A stretch of DNA of 64,000 nt, taken from positions 69,527,318 through 69,591,317 of the forward strand of contig CM039502.1 of NCBI GenBank assembly GCA_022432975.1, given 5' to 3'. How positions within the stretch are numbered: the first letter of the stretch is position 1; each line of letters starts with the position of its first letter. The notes below the pieces were generated by a model that searched no databases, was not told where the DNA came from, and was given only the letters and a program-made list of their open reading frames with translations. Positions 45,047 through 57,781 of this stretch are shown here, piece after piece. A program made the translations under genes and the position numbers. This stretch comes from Begonia masoniana. Taxonomy: Eukaryota; Streptophyta; Magnoliopsida; Cucurbitales; Begoniaceae.

Positions 45047-46054
45047 ACTATCAGGCACATTCAGGGATACAGTACAGTAAACGGTAAACAGTAAACAGTT
45101 CTGGGGCCAGTCCCCGTCTCGCACTTAACCTGGTACATTTCAGTCGGATTTTATCTTGTTTAGTTTTAAACAGTGTACAGAAAACATTTGCATGTCTTTC
45201 AGAGAAAACGTGTATGCATGAACGGTGCTTGAACTTAAACAGGCAGACAGCAGAAATAAGACAACAGAAAGTAAATCGAAGCCAGACATTTCAGAACATA
45301 GACTATAACCTTTCTACCCAAAACAACCCGACAGAACAGGAAACCTAGTACCTCCGTGATGTAGGGCCTTAAGGGCCGAATCTATGCGTATGAACGTACC
45401 TGTTTACTGCAATGTAGAATGCTCGAATGTCTCTGGAACGCTCGGATCTGTTGCTGCAATGTAGAGAAATTAGACAAGTTACAAATGCTAACAAATAACT
45501 TGGAAGATTATGCAGTAAACTCCATTCAGACTTGTAGAAAACAACGAATGTGTTTCCATACAAAAACCGACAATTTTCTCCCAACTATCTTAACCTAAAG
45601 CTTCAGCATAACCCATAGTTTTTGCTTGTCCAAATGTGTTAGCATTAGAAGATGTTTACCTTAGCGGAGGAGCAGCATGGAATCTGGGAAGATCGAAGTA
45701 ACTTCGATGGTTGTTTGTCGACAGGAAGAGAGAATGCAGAGGGGAAAAAGGAGAGAGAGAGCAGAGAAGAGAAGTGAAGAGGGTTTCACGTAGAAGGTGG
45801 AACTTAGCTTCTTCAACAAGTTGCCAGATGCCACCCAACCATTGGCCATCTCCCACCAACCTTAATTTCTCCCCGATTTGCCCTTCCATGCATTTCAACT
45901 TAGTGTTTTGGTTTAGTTACCCATTAGTTTAGTTCTCCACTAATTATTCCAACAATCCAACCAAAAACATTCCCTTGTATTAATATAATATAAATCTCAT
46001 TTAAATGATCCGGGAAAACTATTACATGGCAAAAATGTCGGGTGTTACAATTAA

Positions 46055-46429
46055 TTCCAACATTAATAATCATAATAAAAATTTTTATTCAAATATGAGG
46101 TTATGACACAAGGTTGCAGCATTTAATTCAACAATACATGCATTTTATTTCACCAAATCTGATTAATATTTTTGTTAATTAACCTTTTGTAATAACTCTT
46201 TTTTGAGAGTTATCATAATTCATCTCATGTACTTTATTACATAGTTTGTGTTCTACCAAAACTATCTAGACATTTCTAAACAATACCTAATCTTAATTAT
46301 ATTTATCATTTTTACATTGTATATCTAAGAGTATATTGGATATTTGAATATGTTTAGACACATGATGTTATAGATCATTGCCTCAATGTCATAGCTCACA
46401 TTTCACATGTCCTCTAGACTCGTGTACAC
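46055..46429. other. AT-rich spacer, no gene seen
   Basis: Nothing coding and no terminal repeat was recognised here. Confidence 0.5.
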
Positions 46430-48155
46430 TCAATGTCTAGTTAATCTCTAGACATCAAAAAATAAACGGAAAAAGAAAATATGAAAGTTGGACATTGAAT
46501 TTGCGTAAAAAAAACTCTTTCAGGAAAAAACTTCGAGCAAAGAATAATATCACTATTTGAAGATCGAGATACAACCGCAAATTTTGTAACTCTAGTGTAC
46601 ATAAATTTATAGACAAAACAAAACCCTAAATGAGATCTATAATGTGGGCTCAGTTGCCTAACTCAAATAGAATTCAGGTCATATTGAAATTTAACAATCT
46701 CCACCTTGACATGAACTCTATGAAGGAGATCCATTGCTTATGCTTGTTAGCTCAGCCTAAAAACAAATTTGAAACTCTAAATTCTGGCAATCTCCACCTC
46801 GAAACGAATTCTATTAGAAGGAACCAATTTTCAAATCTTCAAAATTTTTCCCTTCCACACCCTTAAAAAAGATTTGCAACAAGAGTTCATATACCAGTCC
46901 AAAAAGATACATGTCACCAAACTGTTAAAGTCTTCAATGGTAAATTAAGCAACTGATGCTAACCAGGTTTAATAAATACTTAAACATGTTACTGACGTCT
47001 TTTAATCCCACAAAACAACATCTAAATCTGGCAAATATATTTCACCTCTTGATCTGCCATATCAAATTTTTCCTTCAAACCCTTTATAATTTCACTATAG
47101 TTATCCTCTTATAAAAAAAATATCGCATCTCAATATAAAAGTGGAAGATCTATTTCAAAGATCTCACACCCCAAAATCATTGGCTTCCATAAAATATACA
47201 TTTCAAAAATTGAAATAGAAAACAACGAATATCACAAAATTCCAAAAGATTTTCTTGAAATTCATATATTTTAATGATAACAAATCAACCTCAAATCAAA
47301 TCTAATAAACAAAATAATCTCAGATATCACAAATCTAATTATGATTTGAATTTCAACTGAAAAATAATCTTCAATGTTAAGATATTACCGTAAATCCAAA
47401 TCTGCCTTAAATCATCAAATTTAATATTCTACAAATCTGAAGAATAACTCAATAGTTTTTATCTTTGATAAAAATTCAACTTTGCAAAGGACACTTAAGG
47501 GACAGTCTCAATCGAACAACTTAACAGTGAGAACGGAGAACAATAATGCAATTTGTGGCGACGGATGATGAATAGACAAAACCCTCTGACGACAAACCTA
47601 TGCTCAAAGGGACTGCGACTCCGATAAACTCAAAACTAGGAAAAATTGGAGCTTTCATTACAAGCAGAGCAATATTTTGTGATGGCAGTTAAACGATAGA
47701 TAAAAACAAATCTTCTATACGAATGGCAGAGAGAACAATTTTCCCTCTCTTTTTTCTTTTTCTCAAAAAATGTAATATTCTGAAAAATTATGGACACCTT
47801 GTTCGATGAGGAACAGCTAGAGAGAATTGATCTTTTGACAAATTTACAAATCTCGATTGTATAATCTCTCTCTCAACTTAGCTTTGATACTACTTGCTAG
47901 AAATCAAATGATAATTGCAAAAAGAAAATATGAAAATGCGACACTGGATTACGTGGAAAAACTCTTTTCGAAAAAAACCAAGTGCAAAACTCTAAACTCG
48001 ATCTGGGTCGTTATTGTTGTTATGATCATTTGTCTCCGTTATTTATTTATTTTAGTTATGCCTTCAGCATGGTATGCTCGAGGTTCGTGGATTACCTTAT
48101 TTTCATTGAAACTATATATAGTTAGGCCTATTTTATGCATCATATTATAGTGGGA
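46430..48155 (-). mobile_element. Internally deleted, decayed Ty1/copia relic
   Basis: Two related segments share AAAAAGAAAATATGAAA, a following GTGGAAAAACTC-type stretch and GCAAA words: about 46450-46696 and 47895-48000. The first ends TTTAACA, followed by ATCTCCACCTT, which on the minus strand is the purine tract AAGGTGGAGAT. The second is preceded by TTTGATACTA, a decayed reverse copy of the tRNA-Met primer site. The order LTR, PPT, about 1.2 kb, PBS, LTR fits a minus-strand copia element that lost most of its interior. Outer ends and target duplication were not found. Confidence 0.45.
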
Positions 48156-49173
48156 TGTTTTAACACTTCCCCTTCTTATGGTTTTCAAATCAATTTTTAT
48201 TAAATGGTTTGTACAAAGCATGTTAATTTCATTGTCTTTACATTTAAAAATTAAATATAAAATTTTATTCCCAAAGAGTTTAATCAAGTGTTTCTTAATT
48301 TCTAGCACAAGAGTAGAATCAAAAACTTTTTCCTTAGTAGATTTATTTATTTAAGACAGTTTATTTTGTTTTTTGTGAGCTCCATTATAGTTTGACTTTT
48401 ATTTTTATTTTTATTTTTGCTCAATATTAGACATTTCATTTCATATTATCTTAATGTCACTATTGGACCCTTAATATTGGGTCTGGCTATAATTTAAATT
48501 TATGTATTTCACTAATATTTAAGATGTTTAAGATAAGGGTTAGGGCAATTCAATCTGTTCTCGGGCCATGTTGCTTCTCATTGTGTCTTAGATCCCTTAG
48601 GGGTCGTGACCGAATTTTTGATATTAAAGCTAGGTTCAAAACTTGAAAAGCGACGTTAAAAAGATAGTTATTGTTGTAATAAATAAGAAATTTGAAATTA
48701 CTGTGCTCAAGGACATTGTGCTAAAACTTCATCTTAGTTTGTAAATAATTCTTATGATATGTAGACGAACACATTGGATATGTGCATAAACAGCTAAGTT
48801 ATAGCCAATTAGTCTTTGTTTGTTTGATTAACATACTATGAATCTTACCTAAAGAAGATAGGATGCATGACTCTGAGAAAGTTTTCCAAGAAATTATTTA
48901 GAAGCATAAAATTTCCAATGTTTGAGGATGGACTGAGTCCATTAATTATGTGGAGTGATGATAAAGTTTGGAATCCCACTATTTTACCGATGAAGTAAAG
49001 AAATAAATTTTGCTACATTCATAGAATTCATTAATGTTTAGATTATTTGATTGGGGATTAAAGAGTTTCATTAATTGATCAAAAATTACTTTAAAGTGCT
49101 AGTAAAGAAAATTAGATGTCAATGACATATGGGCTAAAGATTTCACTACACTTTATTTTGAGGTAGTAATAGA
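48156..49173. other. AT-rich spacer, no gene seen
   Basis: No protein-like frame above background. TATTTTTATTTTTATTTTT runs near 48400. It forms the left flank of solo LTR F. Confidence 0.5.
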
Positions 49174-49178
49174 AAGTT

Positions 49179-51575
49179 TGTAACTCCTGGTTCTATTGAA
49201 CCAATTTATTTTATCAACTAATGGTGTACGTTTTATGGAAGAAATTGGGAGAAATAGTGGTTAGGTTAAAGCGTGACTAGGCAAGGGCACAATTGTAATT
49301 GAGGATTTATTTGTGGATAACATATTTAAGGGAAAGAGTTCTGTGATTAATGCTTAGTAGCTGCCACATTACTTCTCTCCTTTATTCGGTGCTCTGCCGA
49401 CTTCTCTCCAGGCGACTTCCTTCCTGATTTCTCCAACCTAGGTGAGTTTTTGCTTCGTTTTCTTGCTGTTTTAGTGGTTAGATAGCAGAGGGATTGTAAA
49501 TGCCTATTTCGAGAGTGCTGTGAGTGAGAGTTGGATTCGGGTTTTGAGAACAGAATTTTCCAACTAGCTTCTTTAGATTTCTGGATGGTTTAGAATGAAG
49601 CTTAGTAGAAGTTAAGTTAATGCTGTGTTTATGATTTTAGGTGAGCAAACTCTCGAAGTAGCTTACAACCAAGAATCTCTCAGGAAGCCAGGTAAGTAGA
49701 GTCTGTGTGTGCCTTCGGGCCTACATCACAAAACAGTAGGGTGTATGCATGTTTTGTATGCCTCGGTATGTCATACATCATGTTTGTTTTTGAAAGAATA
49801 CGAAAATGAATTTACATATGAAATGGCATGATAAGGCTTGAACAGATTGAATCAGATTAACTATTAAGGGAACTAATTCGCCCCTTAATCGAGACAAAGG
49901 ATATTTATACTTTGGGAAATATGATCCATTTCCCATCGAACAGGGGGATCAAGATCAGCTATTAAGGGAACTAATCCGCCCCTTAATCGAGTCAGATGAT
50001 GCAGACTTTGTGAAAATTGATCTGCTTCCCATCGAACAGGGGGATCAACAGGGAACAAATAGAAATACAACTAAGTTGTGAAAGTAGAACTGAATTAATA
50101 GGATTTATGTTTCTGCATTTTATTTCATTATTGCTCTACTTATTTAGCATTAGGCTAATAGATGAGTTTTGTGATGTAGGTGCTGAGGTGACTACAGGTG
50201 AATTCTCTTAGTATAATGAAGAATAGGTGCAATTGGTGGAGCGCATCCATGCCATGATCTGGTGCACTGATGAGGCGGTTTAACCAATGGTAGTATGTGT
50301 GGAACTTAGTGGTCAAATGTTTAGCTAATGTGTGCTAAGAATTTTAATGACAGCGGTCGTTTTAATGTTTTGATAAGTTTTTTGAAATTATTCTGATAAT
50401 GAAATATGGTTGGTTCTAGCTGTAGCTTTCTCTGGAATCTAAGTAAGTATGGATTTAAGTTGTCTTAAATGGTTGCTGTCAAAATTATAAGTCCTCATAG
50501 TAGTCAGAATTGTCCACCGATTAGTGTATAATCGGTTGAGTTATGTTTCTATCATAGGAATAGTCGCCCATTCTGTGTGTGGAAGAATGGTATTTTGGTC
50601 AGAGTTGTATGGGCGAATAATCATCCAAAGTTGTAGGTGAAAACAGTCGTCCATTTTGTGGACAAGAATAGTCGTCCAAACTGTAAGTGAAAATAGTCGT
50701 CCAAAGTCGTAAGTGAAAACAGTCATCTATTTTGTGAACAAGAATAGTCGTCCAAACTGTAGGAGAAAATAATCGTCCGTAATCGCAGGGAAGACAGTTG
50801 TCCATTCTGTGGAAAAGTTGTCTGAAGTGTTGCCATCCAAAGTTATAAAGTCACGTGGACTGGGGGTGATAAAGTCACGTGGTCCGTGGACGATAAATTT
50901 AAGTAAGTCTATGGACATTAGTCTATGGACGATGAGTCTATCTAACCCGTGAGTAATGAAGTCACGTGGACTGTGGACGATAAAGACACGTGGTTCGTGG
51001 ACAATAAATTTAAGTAAGTCTGTGGATGACAATCCGTAGACGATAAGTCTATGTAGCCGTGGACGACGAGGAACAGTTGTTCAAAGTATGAGAAAATTGT
51101 CATAGAGATTAGTGGAAGAGTCATCGTCCAAAGTTGTCGTCCAGAGTGTTGCTGAAACGGTGTCGTCTAAATTAACGTTGTTTGAAGTGATATCATCCAA
51201 AGTGATCTCGTTCAGCGTACATCGTCCAGAGTCGCGACGTCTAAGGTCGCCTGTCTAGAGTTCGTCATCCAGAGTCGTAGACGAGTACGTCGTCCAAGGT
51301 TGTGATGACAGACTCTATGGACGCCAGATCACTCAGTAGCGTTGAACATGCTGTAGTTGTCGCAGAGATGTTTCGAACGATTTTATATTTAAAAATTTGT
51401 TAGTCTGTTTTCGTAATGACTCTGTTTTACGTAAATGTATTCCGCTGAAGTATTTTAATCGTTTAAATGACAATATTTTATATCGATGGATAAAGTTTTA
51501 AATTTTTACAGAATTTCTTAGTTCAGTTTAGTGAGTGTGAGTAGCGAACTGGGTTGTTTAATTCGGGGCGTTACA
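49179..51575 (+). mobile_element. Solo LTR F, family C
   Basis: It runs from TGTAACTCCTGGTTC to TTCGGGGCGTTACA, 2,397 bases, with AAGTT at 49174-49178 and 51576-51580. A TATTTAAGG box is near 49323. The donor CCAG|GTAAGTAGAG is followed by arm CCTACATCACAAAAC (49720-49734), exactly complementary to GTTTTGTGATGTAGG (50166-50180). Two hairpin cassettes lie between (49860-50045). Confidence 0.93.
50560..51100. repeat. Imperfect repeats of CGTCCA and TCACGTGG words in solo LTR F
   Basis: The first half repeats AGTCGTCCAAACTGTAAGTG-like units. The second half has two copies of a roughly 100-base block containing AAAGTCACGTGG and GGACGATAAATTTAAGTAAG. CACGTG is a G-box core. The frames on the minus strand across this region reflect the repeat. 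Confidence 0.75.
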
Positions 51576-51580
51576 AAGTT

Positions 51581-52108
51581 ATTATTATTTAGCTGAGAGT
51601 ATGAAAATTATAAAATTTAAGACAAAGTTTGATGTATAACTTGAGTCGTAGATAGAACATGATTGATGTGTATCATGACTCGGTCCATGAGAAACTTACA
51701 ATTTTGGAATACCACGCAAGATTTGTGGATTCGGCACGGTATATTAAGTTGATTGGTTACAGTTGATAGAATGATAAAGTTTAAAGCATTTGAAGAATAG
51801 AGATTCATTTTGAATTAGTAAGATTGATGGAATCGTAGAGTTTAGAGAATATCTTAGGTTTAAAATTTATTCCTCACTTGAAATATGAAGTTTAATTATA
51901 TTTTTGAGGTTTTACTAATGCTCAATGTGTTGATGATAGGTTAGGTGAGTGCTTTGAGAAATACGAGTATAGAGTCGAGTTCTATTTTTGGAGATGTTAA
52001 TTGTTGTATGATGATGAAGAAGCACGAAAGGTGAAAGAATTTTTTTATAGGCTTATGTGATTAAATATTTGAAAATATTTGGGATTGATTTTGTTGTGCT
52101 CATTGTCA
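51581..52108. other. Spacer before solo LTR G; possible start of a copia relic
   Basis: Most of it shows nothing. The last 30 bases (TTGTTGTGCTCATTG) read LLCSL in the plus frame and join, across solo LTR G, to a copia gag-like stretch. The relic therefore probably starts here. Confidence 0.35.
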
Positions 52109-52113
52109 GCTTT

Positions 52114-54498
52114 TGTAACGACCCAAACCCTTTCCGGGCCGTCACAAAACTCTACTTGACATTGACTTTGACTTAGACTTTTCGGCGTAAAATTTTTTTT
52201 CGACTTTTAAAACATTTAAAACGATGCTAAAACAAATATTCAATAAAAAAATTGCATTTTGGTCACATGTGGTGCGGTGCGCCCGTCGCCCAGACAGCGC
52301 GCACGCTGTCGCTGCGTGTAGTAGAGCGTTGATCGATCAAAGCTGGGCAACGATCGATCGGAGCTGGGCGCCGATCGATCGGCAGGCTCTCTGCCGCGTG
52401 ATCGCGCCCCTAGCGCGCGCCCTCCGTGCCTCCTTCGCGCCCCTCTCCCTTTTTTCACCTTTTCCTTCACTTTTATTCATTCTTTTCACCTACATTTCAC
52501 ACCCACTCTTACCTTAAACCTTCTCAAACATAAAACGCCTTAAACCCCAAACCCAACTCGAAATCGTACCAGAAAACACGTCCAAAAACGCATTGAAAAT
52601 TCACAAAAACCAACTGCATGGATTGCTCTAAAAACCAAGCGTATCCCTCCGAGTTTAAAATACTCAAAACAATTCCAGTAAATTTTCAAAATAAAGACTT
52701 CATTTCCTATACATTCTAATACCCTAACATTCATATAAAACTCGTCTTTGCATACATTTTTCCACAAAACTATCCAGAAAACATCATCATCACAATATCA
52801 TCCAACTAGTTTCAAATCCTCCTAAAACAAACTATCTATGCGTTTATCCACAATTTCATTATCATTTCACCTAATGTACTCAAAATACCTATACTCTGGT
52901 TCCCACGGGTCAAAATCGCCTCGACTGTTCAGCGCACTTTCACAGGTACCCTTCTTCAACCTGTGCGTTCATCGGGTAGAGGAACGTCATCCTCACCTCC
53001 TTCTATAAGCTAAAGGCTGAGTAAATCTACGTAAATGAGAATTCATGCTATCCATATGCAGTTCATAAAATCATGCAGTCATTTTTTATATTACATTACA
53101 TAAGAGATGTCACCGGGGGTTCGCTCTCAGTGGATAAAAACGGCACATCCGGAAGTTGGATAGCCCTTTTCATCTACCCAGGGGAAAGAACATGCTTCAC
53201 CTGTAGGACAGCCATGTCTAAACCACCTCCCCGACGTGACAGGGATTACGTGCATTCATACCTTTTCATTAGTCATTTTCTTTTCATGAAAACGTATGTG
53301 GAAGTTCATTTTTCATGCTATTTCAGAAAAACGTGATGCATGGACATGTACAATGCTATAAATGTAATTAAAGCATAGAATAAACAATGAACATTAAACA
53401 TTCAATAACCTAAACTAAACCTAACTACCCAGCCTATTTACACCCAAAACATCCTAAATCATCAATTCCTCAATCGCCATACATTCTTATGGTGTAGGCC
53501 AAATCGGCTAAACGAGTCACGAAGACTGACCTCGCCTCCCTAGCAAACTGAGCGCCTCGTTTTGAGCTTTGTCACCTAGAACATTTCACAACACACGGCA
53601 TTAAAACCGAGCCTAAACAATCAAACTCTGAAACTAAACGAAACTCCTAGCTAAAGTAATTTTCCTAAAACCTCAATTTACGTTATCCGGGCATTTCATC
53701 GAGCAATTCCCGCTCGATATTCCCTAAACCTCCATTAATGGAGTTTCTCAACCTTCCAACCACCAAAATCCACAATAACCATAAATTTTCAACCTAACTA
53801 TCTCTAATAATCACAAATACATCCATTTCATTCGTAAATACGGTAACCCTAACCGTTTCTAACATAACTCGACTATTTCGACAAAATCCTAACCGTTTTA
53901 ATCCGTAAAACTCAGAAACTAATGTCCAAAACTATAGAATCTTACTTAGGATGTCGATTAATGAAAAATATGTGAAGGATCGTTGATCGGAGCTTGGAGA
54001 ATCGCCAACGTTTGAAGAATTGGCGTGGAGGGGAGAACAATGTTGCCTGAGTGTTTTTGGGAGGGGAAGAAAACGTAAGTGTTGAAGGAGAAAGGAGTTT
54101 TTGTTATTTTAATTAAAATTTATCATGGCAATTACCATTTTGCCCTTTTAATACAATACTTTATTTATTTTGTCATTTCTTCTATCGATTTGTTTTTTCC
54201 AAATTTCCTTATTTCTCCAAATATTCCAATTTATCACTAGGGTTCGAATAAAACTTTCCATTCGCAAAACGAACTTAATTCACTATTTTTACGAAAACAC
54301 CTTTATATTACTAAAAATATCAAAAACTCGAAAAACTGGGCATTACATCTCCAAAATTCCCTTATTCCTCCAAATACTCCAATTTATTCATATGGTTCTA
54401 ATAAAACTTTTCGTTCACAAAACAGGCTTAGTTTACTATATTTACGAAAATGTCATTACGTGACGAAAATCCAAAAACCCGTAAAACCGGGTGTTACA
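52114..54498 (-). mobile_element. Solo LTR G, family B
   Basis: Plus-strand ends are TGTAACGACCCAAACCC and AAAACCGGGTGTTACA, with GCTTT at 52109-52113 and 54499-54503; 2,385 bases. It has CGATCGATCGG palindromes at 52330-52385. The donor-side arm TTATGGTGTAGG is at 53487-53498. The acceptor-side arm is missing: the place near 52990-53010 reads CCTCACCTCCTTCTATAAGC. Confidence 0.92.
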
Positions 54499-54503
54499 GC
54501 TTT

Positions 54504-55226
54504 AGACATCACTTTTGAGATACTATACTATATAGTCATGGCACGTCAACTCTAAAACAAGTCTATGATTCATTGCTTTCAAAGAAGATGAAACACCTTA
54601 TAGAAGAGAGTCTAATTATTTGGGGCCGAACATCTCAGAGTACTGATAAAGGTAGCAGTCATAGAAAGGGATCAAGAGGCAAACTAAAGTCCAAAAATAG
54701 AAACAACGTTTGATATTTCTGTAAAAAAAAAAGGACATATAAAGTCTGAGTGTTATAACATGTAGAACAAAAGGAAAGAAGAAATTGAGGAGAAGGGAAA
54801 ATAACTAGAGAAGTTTGTGAAGCTGTTGTCGATTAAAAAAATGAAAATGTAACAAAAGGAGATCTTCATGTAGTGTTTGATGGAAACTCAAAGCCATGAA
54901 AGTAATGGATTATGGATTCAACCTTCACATTTCATATGTGTCTTAATCGATATTAGTTTTCAACATCTGAGCCTATGTCAAAAGGTGCTGTTTAGATGGC
55001 ATATAATGTTTCGTACAAGATAGTTGGGTTTGGTACGATCATAATCAAAATATATGATGGATATGTTAGAAAACTTGGTGATGTGCGATATGTTCTTGAT
55101 CTGAAGAGAAATTAGATCTCATTGAGTACTCTTGATTTGAAAGGGTACAGGTACACAAGTGAAATTTGAGTTTTGAAGATCAGTCGTTCTCTCATCATGA
55201 TGAAAGAACAGAGAAAATTTGAAAAT
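54504..55226 (+). pseudogene. Ty1/copia gag end, zinc knuckle and protease start (relic)
   Basis: Plus-strand translation, with frame changes, gives DTILYSHGTSTLKQVYDSL, then a CCHC knuckle read as YFCKKKGHIKSECYN just after a stop at about 54710, then WIMDSTFTFHM, which is the copia protease start with the usual Ala/Cys after DS changed, and later YVLDLKRN and LISLSTLDLKGY. The order gag, knuckle, protease is that of copia elements. Solo LTR G interrupts it before, solo LTR H after. Confidence 0.75.
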
Positions 55227-55231
55227 TTATG

Positions 55232-57558
55232 TGTAACGCCCCGAGTCTGCCAGACCTGATTTCGCTACTCAAAACATTGAACTGAACTAAGAGAAATTAC
55301 GAGAAATTTTAAATTTTCTCTCAGTGATTATAATTCTATCTTTAATCCTCAACTGTACAGCGGAAAACCCAATAAGTAGACAACATTTATAATTAGACAA
55401 AACGTTAAGACACTTAGCCGAAGAGAATTGCACATCACGTGATTTATTAAACTTCATCTGATCACAAAACGACAAGACTTAATATCGGCTTCTACCGATT
55501 GACACGTGCACGTCACGTGACTCATTATACTCATTTCGATCACAAAACGACAAGACTTAATACATACTCATGCCGATAATGGAAAACCTACATCTACCGA
55601 TTGACACATGCACGTCACGTGACTCATTATACTCCTTCTGATCACAAAACAACAAGAGTTAGTACATACTCATGCCGATAATGGAAAACCTACATCTACC
55701 GATTGACACACGCACAACACGTGACTCATTAAACTTCATTCCGATAGAAGACATGATCCGATGGAAGACTTCATCCGTTGGAAGACTTCATCTGATGGAA
55801 GACATCATCTGATGGAAGACTTCATCCGATGGAAGACTTCATCCGATGGAAGACTTCATCCGATGGAAGACATCATCTGATGGAAGACTTCATCCGATGG
55901 AAGACTTCATCCGATGGAAGATATCATCCGATGGAAGACATCATCCGATAGACAGGAAACTCTCAGACTTTCACAAACTTCAACATGACTGAATAAACTA
56001 ACACACAGTTGGACCATAATCTCATCTAGAATACGTGTAGCGAGAGAATCTAACAAAACAGATCATTCTATTATTTCACGATTATTCTCAAACTCAGAAG
56101 TTAGTCAGTCAGGTTCCAGTATCCATTGCATTAAGAAAACACCCTACATAGACCTCAGTATTCACAACCTTACTAACATGATAAAGGTAGTAACCAGGAG
56201 TTTAAATCGCCTTCCCAGCCACCAATCTGTCACCCTGAGCACCTTTCAGCAACCAGCCTTAATCATCCTCATTAGACTTGAAATCCTCACCTGGTAGTTC
56301 TTCACCTACATCAAAAGGTTTAAACTATAAGCTTAATGCTTAGTAAGGAATGCAATGCTAACATGTATGCATGAATGCACAAGTTAAAGAAACACATGTT
56401 CATGATCTTTTCGTGTTCTTGTTCTTTTTCATGTTCATCGTTTTCATAATATGGATTAAGGGAGGATTTGTGCCGAAAAGAGGATTGACAGTGAGAGTGT
56501 ACATAGTCCCTTATGGGTCGTATTCATGGTCCTCCTTTTGGACAGTGACATACGCCAAACCGCCCCCAACCCTCTCTTAATCCTTGTTGCATAAGTTTCA
56601 TATTCATATCTTGTTCATGGGAGAAATCATGCACTTAAAACATTTTCATATGCTTGGGAAAACATTCATGATGCATGAGCATGAGTAATCTTTGTTCATC
56701 AGACTACTGAACAAGCCACTCATTTATCAAAGGATCATAACATCAACTCGAGTACCATAACTAAACAGACAATAGCACAGAAGATCTTTAAACCTCATAG
56801 ACAACTTCTACCTGTTACCCTTGTGATGTAGGGCTTTAATGGTCGGAAATCTTACTCACTCACTTACCTGGTTTCCCTAGCAACTTGAACACTTCTCTTC
56901 AAACTTCTTCACCTATAAACATTTCACGTTACAGTGTTAATTCAAAACCTAATTAAAAGTCATCCTAGTATCTAACATAAATATTTCTAATCTTCCTAGT
57001 CGAGCGCCTAGTGTGTATAGATTAAACTTCCAGAACCTAATAACCAGATTAAGTCTAACAACTAAACATGGTCTGTTATCTAAATGTCCATAATCGAATC
57101 GGAAATGCCATTACTAAACACAGATCATGATTGTCACTACCATTACTCTGTTAGTGAAGAATCCGAAATCTCAAGTTCTAGTTGAAGACAAAGCTCTAAG
57201 TAACTACCCAGTAACTACATTGTCTAAATCTTACCTAGAACGTGGATTGTCGAAGTGGAGGCTGAAGAACTGGTCGCCGACGAAGGAATAGCTGGCAGAG
57301 AGGGAGCTCTGGAAGGAAGGGAATCACCGAGAGAGGAAATGTCGGCTACAGTGAGGTTTTAATGAGGTTTAAGAATTCCCATAACCTATTTATATCAATA
57401 AAAATTCACCTTAATTACAAACTTGCCACCCAACCTAGTTTCACTCAACTTGAAATAAATAAGCCTTGGCATTAAATTTAAAATCATGAAGGTCAATAAA
57501 AAGGGTGACAATTAAAATGGTTAAGAAAATCACCTGGCCGAAATGGTCGGGTGTTACA
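55232..57558 (-). mobile_element. Solo LTR H, diverged family C, inside the copia relic
   Basis: Plus-strand ends are TGTAACGCCCCGAGTCTGCC and ATGGTCGGGTGTTACA, with TTATG at 55227-55231 and 57559-57563; 2,327 bases. Leader arms are CCTACATCAAAAGGT (56305-56319) and ACCCTTGTGATGTAGG (56817-56832). Both have changed together from the AAAAC end of the main family to an AAGG-type end. GCACGTCACGTGACTCATTA occurs several times at 55500-55730. Confidence 0.92.
55741..55950. repeat. 17-bp tandem repeat, about 12 copies, in solo LTR H
   Basis: Units are CCGATGGAAGACTTCAT, with CATCATCTGATGG variants. It sits in the same part of the LTR as the 27-bp and 35-bp repeats of other family C members, and shares the CATC(C/T)GATG core with the 27-bp unit. 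Confidence 0.9.
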
Positions 57559-57563
57559 TTATG

Positions 57564-57776
57564 TGTTCTGCAGTAATTAGTACTTTATTGTCAAATGAAA
57601 ATCTTACCAGATTATGGCATATGCGTTTGGGACATATAAGCGAGAATGGGATGAATGACTTGAGCAAAAGAGGTTTTGAATGGTCAAAGCATCAATGAAT
57701 TGCAGTTTTGTGAGCATTGTAATTTTGAGAAACAAAAGAGAGTCAGATTCACTTTAGGCACTCGCACTACGAAAGG
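57564..57776 (+). pseudogene. Ty1/copia pre-integrase zinc-binding segment (relic)
   Basis: Between solo LTRs H and I, the plus frame reads TRLWHMRLGHISENGMNDLSK, then after a frameshift INELQFCEHCNFEKQKRV. This is the HHCC segment that precedes the integrase core in copia polyproteins. It joins onto the segment after 60573 across solo LTR I. Confidence 0.8.
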
Positions 57777-57781
57777 AGTAC

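Larger units (their letters stand above)
41978..46049 (-). mobile_element. Solo LTR E, family A, enlarged by a 68-bp minisatellite
   Basis: Plus-strand ends are TGTGACAGCCCCAGACC and GTCGGGTGTTACA, with ATTAA at 41973-41977 and 46050-46054. Its 4,072 bases include a 2.1-kb tandem array. The arms CCTACATCAGAGAG (44809-44822) and CTCCGTGATGTAGG (45352-45365) agree at 12 of 14 positions. Confidence 0.93.
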
